DNA from: CAWBRT01 sp963832365
GTDB taxonomy: Bacteria > Acidobacteriota > Terriglobia > Terriglobales > Acidobacteriaceae
DNA: 64,000 nt
Reading direction: 5' to 3'
Assembly: GCA_963832365.1 (NCBI GenBank)
Contig: CAWHUL010000012.1
Span: forward strand, 1 to 64,000
The translations under genes and the position numbers were made by a program. The notes beneath the pieces were generated by a model. That model was not told the DNA's origin. It did not search any database and saw nothing but the letters and a program-made list of their open reading frames with translations. This document shows, piece after piece, positions 54,787 to 63,121 of this stretch (position 1 is the stretch's first letter; each line of letters begins with the position of its first letter).

Positions 54787-55740
54787 TTACGGCCTGCCGA
54801 GCCAAGAGTACTGCCATGCAAGCGACACATTGTTATAGTCTCCGCCGTGAGTGATGTAGGCGCCATGGTTGTAGCTGACCTTCAGAGACTGGTGCTTGCC
54901 GACGGGGATCGAGGCCGTGCCACCAATGCGGGAGTTCTTCTGAACCGTGAGGGCGTTCTCTACACCGTTCAGGCTCGTGCGCCCACCGTACCAGAAGTTG
55001 CCATCGAGGGATACCCAGAGCCGTCGACTGCGGCCGAAGTCATGACTTAGGTGTCCCTCGAAGGCGGCAATCGGAGCTTGCGACTTGGTATTGATTCCTG
55101 TAACAAACTCGTTGTGTGAAAAGAAGTTCGCATTCGTGGTAAAAAACCACCCAGCTCCGTATGCATCCACTACCCAACGGCCCCACCTTCGAGATAAACC
55201 GACTTCAGGTTTGAAGGCCCAGCGATTATTTCCAGGATTGATCAAGAGAGTGGGATCATATTGGCCAGTCGGAGCGAGCACTTTGAGACTGGTCCCCAGT
55301 ATAGTTTTCTGACGCCACGACAGAAACTCTCCCGCCGACATGGCGGGCCCACCCTTGAGATTTACAGATATCCGAAAGCTGGCGTCCATCAATCCGGAAC
55401 GGCGAGCCTTTCCAGGAGTGCCATTCACGTTTCCCTCGAGGTGCGCAACAGTGTAGGGTAAGGTCGCGGCGATATTGGCTGAGCGGCCGAAGAAGCCGAA
55501 AGCATGATAGTACGTGAGAGCTGGAATATTAATTCTCGCCGTCACGTCCGTAACCGGGATTGCACTATCGAAGAGCACATTGCCCTGGTAAAACGAGTAA
55601 GTAACAGTGACTGCATTTGCGCGAACTGGAGTGATGACGTAGGCGCGCGGCGCAAGGTCCTGGGCCGAACACCGGGCAACAGCGAGCGAAACAGCGAGGA
55701 GTACGGCTATGCTCCATCGCTTTGTAGATGGGTGGATCAT
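54787..55740 (-). CDS. Outer-membrane transporter-type beta-barrel protein
   Basis: This 317-residue protein has a signal peptide (RWSIAVLLAVSLAVARCSAQ) and a series of amphipathic strands ending with an aromatic strand (NNVSLAWQYSW). It resembles the 'transporter' (phenol-MetA-type) family of outer-membrane proteins. The likely role is passage of small molecules through the outer membrane. ATG 55740 was chosen for the signal peptide; the frame is open to 55851. It lies 120 bases downstream of the antiporter gene in the same direction and may complete a decarboxylase-antiporter-channel unit. Confidence 0.72.
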   Translation of the reverse strand: MIHPSTKRWSIAVLLAVSLAVARCSAQDLAPRAYVITPVRANAVTVTYSFYQGNVLFDSAIPVTDVTARINIPALTYYHAFGFFGRSANIAATLPYTVAHLEGNVNGTPGKARRSGLMDASFRISVNLKGGPAMSAGEFLSWRQKTILGTSLKVLAPTGQYDPTLLINPGNNRWAFKPEVGLSRRWGRWVVDAYGAGWFFTTNANFFSHNEFVTGINTKSQAPIAAFEGHLSHDFGRSRRLWVSLDGNFWYGGRTSLNGVENALTVQKNSRIGGTASIPVGKHQSLKVSYNHGAYITHGGDYNNVSLAWQYSWLGRP

Positions 55741-55860
55741 GCTCAGCAAGTGGCCTGGCGAGTCGCAAAGACTTCTTCGTTGACTTAGCACAATGTGTTT
55801 GCGGCCACTAATGGGCGTGCGTAGGGACCAGACGGCCTTACGCAAAGTCATAAGGTTTGA

Positions 55861-57552
55861 TCATGTCATAAGGAAGACGACGATGGTGCCCCACGTGGTC
55901 AAGAGTATATGACCGAAAGCAACGCTATATGAGTAGCCGAGCGTTGCTACCTGGCTGCCGGTTTTCTCTTGCACGGCAGCAACGCCGGCAATCATGGTCT
56001 GAGCACCGGCTATCCCCCCGAGAAGTAGCACTGGATTAAGCCTCAGAACATAGCGCCCGAAAAACAGGCCTGAAATGAGTGGCACGAGAGTGACCACAAT
56101 GCCGCCAAGGAACAGAACATAGCCATACTGCTTTACGGCACTCACAAAGATTGGACCGGCCTTAAGCCCGACCATCGCCACAAAAGCCGCTAATCCGATC
56201 GATCGCATGAAAAGGATTGCTGCATCAGGGATCTGTCCGAACCAAGGCCGTACGGACCGCATCCATCCCACGATCAGCCCGGCAAGCAGAGTGCCGACGC
56301 TTGTGCCAAGGTTGATTTTCAGGTGGCCTATTGGAAAAGTGACAACTGCTCCAACCAAGACGCCAACAAACACGGCTATGCCGAGGATGGAAAGGTCGGT
56401 TTCTTCAACTGGCCGGATCACCTGGCCTACCACAGGCGCCAGCCTCTCGACCGCAGCTTCAGATCCGGTCACATGAAGTATGTCGCCACGCTCGACGACC
56501 GTTTGCGTCCCGATCGGCAGCGATTGGTCAGCCCGTGTAATGCCGCGAAGGAGGACGCTGCGCGCCTCATCGACGCTCTCTGCGATGTCTTGGAGAGTCC
56601 TACCAGCTATGGCCTTGCTTGTCACATACAAGTCAAATGACGCCACTGGGATCTCCAGAAGTTCCGGATCAGCGACTTCGTTTGACAGAGGGCCCAGCAC
56701 CTTGACCAGAATCTCAGTTCGCCCGAGAACGGCTACTGTATCTCCTGCCTCGAAAACCGCCGTGGCAGTAGGCGAGAAGATGTTGCCTTGCCGTCGAATT
56801 CGTTCCACAAAAAGACGAGCTCCGGGCACAGACTTCTCAGCGTAGGCGATCGTTTTCCCGACAATCGGTGCATTCTGCGAAATTGTGTATGCACGACAGC
56901 CGATGGGCTGCCATGCTGAATAGACCCCTAGCTTCGAACGTCGTATTCCCAGACTCGTTTCCAGCTTCCGCGATTCCTTGACTAAGTCAATGCCAAGCAG
57001 CTTTGGTCCGAGAGTACCGCAGCACCAGATCACGCCCATGGTGCCGAAGATATAGCAAATCGCGTCTGCAACAGCAACGTGTCCAATCCACAGCTGTTTT
57101 TGCTCGTCAGTAATCGACAAACCTCTAATTGCCTCGCTTGCAGTGCCGATTGCGGGCGATTCAGTCAGCGAGCCGGAAAGTAAACCAGCGGAGAATCCCG
57201 GGTCGAGTCTCAAGAAGTGTGCTACACCGTAAGCCGTTAAGAGGCCAACCACCGGGACAAATACTCCGAGTATCGCCCACCGTAATCCATCTCCTTTGAG
57301 ATTACGAAAGAAACTGGGCCCGACCGAATAACCGATTCCAAACAGAAAAAGCAGAAACAGAATCGATTTGGCCTGGTCGGACACGGGCACGTGAAAAAAG
57401 TTTCCGATGAAAATACCTCCCAAGAGCGATGCTGTCACTACGCCCAGACCGACGCCGCGATACTTGATCCGCCCGACCAAGTAACCGATGCCGACCGCAA
57501 GGTAGACTCCCATCTCTGGATACTTTTCAAACAACTTTGCTAGCCATTCCAT
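55861..57552 (-). CDS. AspT-like (AAEx family) antiporter
   Basis: This 563-residue transporter has the AspT layout: two duplicated membrane halves with the family motif LFGIGYSVGPSFFRNLKGDG, and TrkA-C/RCK domains in the middle. It shares the N-terminal pattern YLVGRIKYRGVGLGVVTASL with the upstream AspT but is clearly diverged. Its upstream neighbour on the same strand is an Orn/Lys/Arg-type decarboxylase. This suggests it exchanges that enzyme's substrate and product rather than aspartate and alanine. The substrate is not determined. ATG 57552. Confidence 0.85.
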   Translation of the reverse strand: MEWLAKLFEKYPEMGVYLAVGIGYLVGRIKYRGVGLGVVTASLLGGIFIGNFFHVPVSDQAKSILFLLFLFGIGYSVGPSFFRNLKGDGLRWAILGVFVPVVGLLTAYGVAHFLRLDPGFSAGLLSGSLTESPAIGTASEAIRGLSITDEQKQLWIGHVAVADAICYIFGTMGVIWCCGTLGPKLLGIDLVKESRKLETSLGIRRSKLGVYSAWQPIGCRAYTISQNAPIVGKTIAYAEKSVPGARLFVERIRRQGNIFSPTATAVFEAGDTVAVLGRTEILVKVLGPLSNEVADPELLEIPVASFDLYVTSKAIAGRTLQDIAESVDEARSVLLRGITRADQSLPIGTQTVVERGDILHVTGSEAAVERLAPVVGQVIRPVEETDLSILGIAVFVGVLVGAVVTFPIGHLKINLGTSVGTLLAGLIVGWMRSVRPWFGQIPDAAILFMRSIGLAAFVAMVGLKAGPIFVSAVKQYGYVLFLGGIVVTLVPLISGLFFGRYVLRLNPVLLLGGIAGAQTMIAGVAAVQEKTGSQVATLGYSYSVAFGHILLTTWGTIVVFLMT

Positions 57553-57656
57553 CGCGCATCCTTATGCGAATCGTAACCGCATTTCAATTCTGTTCATGTT
57601 TAGGGTTTGTAAACACCTAATAGAACTGAGCCCGGCCGGTCGGGGCGGGTGTCGGT

Positions 57657-60482
57657 TCAGGCAGCGGGCATTCGCCTCTGCGTTGTGCGTTCTGCTGCAT
57701 GCAGTCGCTCTACGCCTTTGTCGATTCGGGAAATCGATTCGAGAAAAGACGCTTTCAGCAGCTTCAGTCCGAGAGTGGCAGTGTAGCCGTGGATCTCCTT
57801 TACATCGAGTTTGCGCATGAATTCAATCGTTTCAGTCGTAACTACCTGGCCTGGGACCATAATCGGAAATCCCGGGGGATACGGAATCACAAAGTTAGCC
57901 GAGACCAACTCCGGTCCATTTGTGAGCCGCTTATCAATTTCCGGGCTAAAGAGGTTCAAATGTTCGCACTGTTCTTCGCGATACGCGGCAAAGAAGGCGC
58001 TTCGCATATCACCCTCGCTGGTGACACTGTCAGGGTTCTCCAGAAAACTATTATGGAAATAGCTGAAAGTCGGAAGATCGGGCACATCTTCCATCAGGGA
58101 TTTCACGCGTGCCTTGAAGGCGTGCTGTGCGGTGCTTCCTCCCTGCTCTAGTCGTTTGTCAATTTGTCGTGAAATTTCCACGAGCACCTTGATCAGGTGA
58201 GCAATGTCGCTCCGAGTGTTGTTGATATTGGTCTGGAGCAATACGCTATTTCGTGACGTTTTGTTGAGTTGAATGTCGTACTCCGCAGCGAGCGTATTTT
58301 TGAATTGCGTGCCATCGAAACCGGCAGAGCCACAGACGAGAGTGAGGCGCGTGACGTCGAGAGCGAATTCGTCTTCGCGGAGTGCTTTAACCGCACTCGC
58401 CCAGTTCGATCCGGGGTTGAGATAGTCCACGAATCCAGAGGAGCGGAATTCAGCAGGAATCATTTCGTCGGCGCCGAGCACCCGGAAATACTTAGAGACG
58501 AGCGAATGAGAGTTCACCTCGCGACGTACGTCCAATGCCAACTGAATGGCCCGGTTGACTAACTCGTATCCTTCAAGTTCCATCTGGCGCCGAGCGACAT
58601 CGAGCGAGGCGATAATCTGGAGATTGGGCGAGGTCGAGGCGTGCGTGAATACAGCCTCGTGGAATTGCTCCTCCACCGTGTGATAGTCCTGGTCCTTAAC
58701 TAGAACCATTGATCCCTGCCGCAGGGACGACATCGATTTGTGCGTTGAGTTTGTCTGATAAACACGCAGGCGCACTTTATCGGGGTTTGCTAGCAGGCGC
58801 GTTTCCAAAAGGCTCTGATCAGCCGGGTCTGTGCCGAGCTTTATTGCTTGCTCTTCATAGGCGGTGCGATAGGCGGGATCCTTAAACTTGCGTTCGAGAA
58901 TTGCGGCCGCGCCCATAGCCGTGCGGCGACGGTAAAACGGACTCCACCTTGCGAAGCCAAACCACGCTTCATCCCATAAAAATATAAGATCAGGTTTGAT
59001 CGCGAGGCACTCTTCCATGACTCTCTCAACGTTGTAAATGTGGCCGTCGAAGGTGCAGTTAGTGAGTACTAGCATCCTTGCCCGGTCCAGCCGCCCCTCG
59101 GCTTTCAGGTCGAGCAGCGCCTTCTTGATCGCCTTCAGAGGCACCGCTCCATACATTGAGTACTGCGTGAGCGGATAGGCTTCAATGTACAGAGGAAGTG
59201 CGCCCGACAGCACCGCGCCGTAGTGGTGGGATTTGTGGCAGTTGCGGTCGACCAGCATGATGTCGCCGGGAGCCAGCAGTGCTTGTTCCACCATCTTGTT
59301 AGAGGTGGACGTGCCATTGGTGACGAAAAATACATGGTCCGCTCCAAACGCACGGGCGGCTTTTTCTTGAGCGACCTTGATAGTTCCCGTGGGCTCCAGT
59401 AAGCTATCCAAGCCGCCGGTCGTTGCCGATGACTCTGCAAGGAAAAGATTCAGTCCGTAAAATGCTCCCATGTCGCGAATCCAGTTCGATTTGAAAATGG
59501 ATTTCCCCCTTGCTATTGGTAGCGCATGAAAAGTACCGATCGGACGTTGCGCATACTTTTGGAGATTATCGAAGTAAGGAGTGTCGAATCTGTCCGCGAT
59601 TGCGTCCAGGATGCTGAGATGCACCTCGAGAGGCTCCTCACCCAGATAGAAAACTCTCCGAAAGCAATCTGCTCCGACATCGCCGGCCATTTTTTCCACC
59701 TCGCCGGTGCTTAGCAGAAAGATGTCAAGTTCAGGGCGAATTTGCTTCAGCGCTTGTGCGAGCGTCAGGCTGTAGTTGCCTGAATCAGTAGCGACACCGG
59801 TTGCGGCCAGGTGCGTAGCCAGAAAGTCACGGAGAACTGGAATGTCGTGGGCCGAAGCGAAGGAAAATCCTTCAGAAATAACCACAGCTTCCAGGTTGCC
59901 GTTGAGAATCGCTCCAAGCACAGCGTCCTCAAAATTGCCGACAAATACCGATTCGTAGACGAACTTGTCCTGAGGTCGACGTAGCTTCCGCGATTCCACA
60001 GCTATCGCCGGCCATGCGGCCGGGCGAATTGGAGTTACCATCAACACTTCGAAGTAAGGCCGGTGCGGAGCGGGTTCTTCGCTGCCGAGTGGCAAGCGGT
60101 CCTCCAGGCTGAACGCAGCCGGCTCTTCGCTGTCCCAATCGGCATTATTAGTACGGTAGGAACGGGTCAGCAGTGCAGAACCAATTGACCGTACCAGACG
60201 CACTGTACCGCTGGCATCTCGCGCAGCAATGCGGTCTTCCAGCTTTTTCAGTACTACGGAACCGGGATATGCGAAAAACTCTTCCCATTGACGCAGCTCG
60301 CGGAATGTCGCGGATACTGCGGAACGATGAACTTCTTCGCTGGTATTCTGCTGGTTGACTGATGCCTCCCACTTACGCGCATACTCCAGAAGAGCGCGCC
60401 AACGATCAAAACGCGCTTCAGCCACCGTGAAGAATTGGTCTAATCGAGCGTTCGAGGCCTTTGTAGCGGGACTCGTATTCAT
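57657..60482 (-). CDS. Orn/Lys/Arg-type PLP decarboxylase, 941 residues
   Basis: This is a large fold-type-I decarboxylase. The core contains FVTNGTSTSNKMVEQALLAP, DRNCHKSHHYGAVLSGALPL, LTNCTFDGHIYNVERVM and the PLP lysine K582 in QTNSTHKSMSSLRQGS. In LdcI and AdiA the lysine lies near 367 and 386, so this protein carries about 200 extra N-terminal residues before the wing-like domain. The substrate (ornithine, lysine, arginine or other) is not evident; the STHKSMSSLRQG variant differs from the usual STHKLLAAFSQAS. ATG 60482 has AAGGA. It is followed on the same strand by the AspT-like antiporter. Confidence 0.88.
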   Translation of the reverse strand: MNTSPATKASNARLDQFFTVAEARFDRWRALLEYARKWEASVNQQNTSEEVHRSAVSATFRELRQWEEFFAYPGSVVLKKLEDRIAARDASGTVRLVRSIGSALLTRSYRTNNADWDSEEPAAFSLEDRLPLGSEEPAPHRPYFEVLMVTPIRPAAWPAIAVESRKLRRPQDKFVYESVFVGNFEDAVLGAILNGNLEAVVISEGFSFASAHDIPVLRDFLATHLAATGVATDSGNYSLTLAQALKQIRPELDIFLLSTGEVEKMAGDVGADCFRRVFYLGEEPLEVHLSILDAIADRFDTPYFDNLQKYAQRPIGTFHALPIARGKSIFKSNWIRDMGAFYGLNLFLAESSATTGGLDSLLEPTGTIKVAQEKAARAFGADHVFFVTNGTSTSNKMVEQALLAPGDIMLVDRNCHKSHHYGAVLSGALPLYIEAYPLTQYSMYGAVPLKAIKKALLDLKAEGRLDRARMLVLTNCTFDGHIYNVERVMEECLAIKPDLIFLWDEAWFGFARWSPFYRRRTAMGAAAILERKFKDPAYRTAYEEQAIKLGTDPADQSLLETRLLANPDKVRLRVYQTNSTHKSMSSLRQGSMVLVKDQDYHTVEEQFHEAVFTHASTSPNLQIIASLDVARRQMELEGYELVNRAIQLALDVRREVNSHSLVSKYFRVLGADEMIPAEFRSSGFVDYLNPGSNWASAVKALREDEFALDVTRLTLVCGSAGFDGTQFKNTLAAEYDIQLNKTSRNSVLLQTNINNTRSDIAHLIKVLVEISRQIDKRLEQGGSTAQHAFKARVKSLMEDVPDLPTFSYFHNSFLENPDSVTSEGDMRSAFFAAYREEQCEHLNLFSPEIDKRLTNGPELVSANFVIPYPPGFPIMVPGQVVTTETIEFMRKLDVKEIHGYTATLGLKLLKASFLESISRIDKGVERLHAAERTTQRRMPAA

Positions 60483-60895
60483 GAATCGTTAGTCCTTTCT
60501 AGCGGGAGGCTCGCAATAACGATGAATGCCGACTCGCCGCGATGTTGCAGAAAGATGAATCAGTTCGCCCTTACAGGCAACTGGCATAATTGCTAGGCAG
60601 AGGTGAAATGAGGTGGCAGGGCGGTGTCGACGCGTGGATAAGCAGTCTTGAACAGGCAGAATTAATGCTGGCGCAACCTAGAGGCGACAGGGGAAGAGAT
60701 AAATGCCGTCCCTCGGCAACCGCGCGGCGCCGGCCGCGTCCGTCCCTTGTGGTTGAACAACAATTCCAAAGAAGCGGGAACTGCTAAACGTCCTAAGCGT
60801 CTTACTAATCGGGCATCTCCCGAACAGTCCTTGGCCTTGCCTTTTTGATCTCGCTATCCTAAAGGTGCCTGCCCGCTTGCTAAATGGATATCCAC
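60483..60895. other. 413-base gap upstream of the decarboxylase
   Basis: This region holds the promoter of the leftward decarboxylase operon and the 3' end of the histidine kinase transcript. No gene, RNA or strong terminator is visible. A short AT-rich stretch (TGGCATAATTGC) resembles a sigma-54 box but its spacing is wrong. Confidence 0.4.
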
Positions 60896-63121
60896 CTACG
60901 CCTGTTTGAGCGAGGCGGTGTCGAGAGGGTCATCGCTCCCCGCCCCACGCAGATCTCGCTCGGCTACGGGTACACTGATCCGGACCTTCGTTCCGCCGTT
61001 AACTTTGGATTCGATGCTAATTGTTCCTTTTACCAGCTGAACTCGCTCTCGCATGCTTACAAGGCCCAGTCCTCCCGCGGCTCGCGCGACTCCCGGATCA
61101 AACCCCACGCCCGCATCGCTGACCTCGAGCTCAACTTCATTTGGAGATCCTTGTAGCGACACTTCGAAGCGGCTCACGCCACTATGTTTCATTGCGTTGC
61201 GCAATGCTTCCTGAAGCACACGGAAGACACAAAGTGAAACCTCTCGGGGCAGGGAATCCGAAACGTTGGCCGTGGTGAACTCCACCGCAACGCGGTGTTG
61301 TTCCGAGAATTCCTCACAGAAGCCCCTTATGGCACCAGCCAAGCCGAGGTAATCGAGGTTCGAGGAGTGAAGTTCGTGCGAGAGTGCCTGAACGCTACGG
61401 GCGATCTCTGCGCACTCTTGGGAAGCCTGCCGTATTTTGCGAATGCGCTCCAACTCAGGAGCCCTGCGTTCGATCTGAGCTGGTGAAGACTCCGAAGTTG
61501 TCAGGATTCGATCAAGTTTGATCGAAAGCACGATGAGGTGCTGGCAAATGTCGTCATGGAGCTCCCTTGCGATGCGGGCACGCTCCTTCTCCTGGACTTC
61601 GATTAATCGACCGCCCAGCTTTGAGAGCTCTTCCTGTGCCCGTTTCTGATCTGTAACGTCAATCGCCGATCCAATAAACCCCGCAAGTGAGCCGTCGGCA
61701 AGATATCGTGGCGTTGCGATATTGAACATCCACCGGTAATCTCCTCCGCGCGTTTTCAGCCGGAACTCCGTTCGGTCTGGGATTAACCCATCTCCTTTCG
61801 CGAGCCCTCGCAAGTCCTCCGGGTGGATATACGCCTTGAAGCCAGCACCAAGTCCTGCGTTCGGCTCAGCACCCGTAATCTCACGCCACTTGTCATTTAA
61901 ATAAATGAACTTGCCGTCCTTATCGCACATCCAGATCAGGGCTGGTGCCGTGCCCGCTATCAACCGGAACCGCTCTTCGCTTTCGCGGAGGCTTGCTTCG
62001 AACTGCCGTTTCTTTGACCGTTGCCGCAAGAGGCCAAGGATCAGCAACGCCTGAAGAATAACCACTATGCTGCCTGCAATAATGACCTCCTTATACCGCG
62101 TCCACATGTCCGGCCTTCGATGCAACACAACACTGCCAGGCGGCAACGCCGACTCTGGAATGTGCCACTTACGCAGCTCCCACCAGTCGACATAGACGCG
62201 AGCACCGGAATCGTGAGCCACGGGAATGTTTTCCGGCTTTTCGCCGGAGAGAATTCGCCCGGAAAATTCGCCAGTCTTCTTCGTCTGCTCACTGTAATCC
62301 GCCAATGACCCGCCGATGCCCCCGCGGCCCACGCAGAAATTCTGAAATACGCAGTAAGTCGGCAACTGCTGCGCGATGAGATTCAGAACGTCATAGGTTC
62401 CGACAACGGGCTGCCTCGACATCTGCGGTATGATCTGAAAAAAAACAATGGTATGGGGAGGTAACGCTGACACTTGTTGTAGTAACTGGCCGGCTGGAAG
62501 GGCGACCAGATCGATTAGCTTTGCCCTGTCTTCGTACGGGCGAAACGCCTCGTGGAAGATTTCACGCCCGTACCTGTCAAATTCCGTGTCCCCAATAACC
62601 AAGGCGACATTTTTCGTGTCGGGTTGGAGGCGAAATGCGAGATCAAATGAACCGCGAAAGTCCACGGTGTCCGTAACGCCGGTTATGTTGGGCGGAAACT
62701 CCTTTCCCTGAATTCTAGGGGGGTAGACATAGCTGAAGACAATCGGGGCACCGGGCGCAATCTCGTTGCCATATTGCATGAGAAACCGAAGCGCAGGATA
62801 AGCGACCACAATGACAAGATCCAGATGTTTCGCGCGGTACGCATAGCGTAACGTATTGCTCAGGCTCTTTTCATAATCTGGATCCGCAAAGCGCTGAGTT
62901 TCCATGTACTCAACGTAGAAATTTACCGGTGTGTGGACATGAGCTCGCACCGCGGTTTTGAGGTTGTCCAGAGGATCAAATAAGCCAGGATCGGAAAAGC
63001 TGTATAAAACAAGCACGTTTCTTGCGGAAATGTCAACATCGGCAGTAAAAACAGGAGAAGCACAAACAGTCAAGAGTAGACAAAATAACGCAAGGAGGCG
63101 AGGAGCAGACGTCCCGTTCAT
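60896..63121 (-). CDS. Sensor histidine kinase with periplasmic binding-protein-like input
   Basis: This 741-residue protein has a signal-type N-terminus and a periplasmic ABC-binding-protein-like domain (about residues 30-335). One transmembrane helix follows (about 345-367, EVIIAGSIVVILQALLILGL). Then come a PAS domain with PAC (about 380-500), a HisKA_3 phosphoacceptor with H522 in ARELHDDICQ, and an HATPase region (NAMKHSG, GVGFD, GLGLVSMRERV). This is the NarL-type kinase build. No response-regulator gene is seen in the window. ATG 63121 has GGGGG before it. It could control the decarboxylation operon on its 3' side. Confidence 0.88.
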   Translation of the reverse strand: MNGTSAPRLLALFCLLLTVCASPVFTADVDISARNVLVLYSFSDPGLFDPLDNLKTAVRAHVHTPVNFYVEYMETQRFADPDYEKSLSNTLRYAYRAKHLDLVIVVAYPALRFLMQYGNEIAPGAPIVFSYVYPPRIQGKEFPPNITGVTDTVDFRGSFDLAFRLQPDTKNVALVIGDTEFDRYGREIFHEAFRPYEDRAKLIDLVALPAGQLLQQVSALPPHTIVFFQIIPQMSRQPVVGTYDVLNLIAQQLPTYCVFQNFCVGRGGIGGSLADYSEQTKKTGEFSGRILSGEKPENIPVAHDSGARVYVDWWELRKWHIPESALPPGSVVLHRRPDMWTRYKEVIIAGSIVVILQALLILGLLRQRSKKRQFEASLRESEERFRLIAGTAPALIWMCDKDGKFIYLNDKWREITGAEPNAGLGAGFKAYIHPEDLRGLAKGDGLIPDRTEFRLKTRGGDYRWMFNIATPRYLADGSLAGFIGSAIDVTDQKRAQEELSKLGGRLIEVQEKERARIARELHDDICQHLIVLSIKLDRILTTSESSPAQIERRAPELERIRKIRQASQECAEIARSVQALSHELHSSNLDYLGLAGAIRGFCEEFSEQHRVAVEFTTANVSDSLPREVSLCVFRVLQEALRNAMKHSGVSRFEVSLQGSPNEVELEVSDAGVGFDPGVARAAGGLGLVSMRERVQLVKGTISIESKVNGGTKVRISVPVAERDLRGAGSDDPLDTASLKQA

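Noticed and set aside
60590..60787. Short plus-strand frame near the decarboxylase operon
   Set aside because: No ribosome site or coding pattern; the region is an upstream gap.
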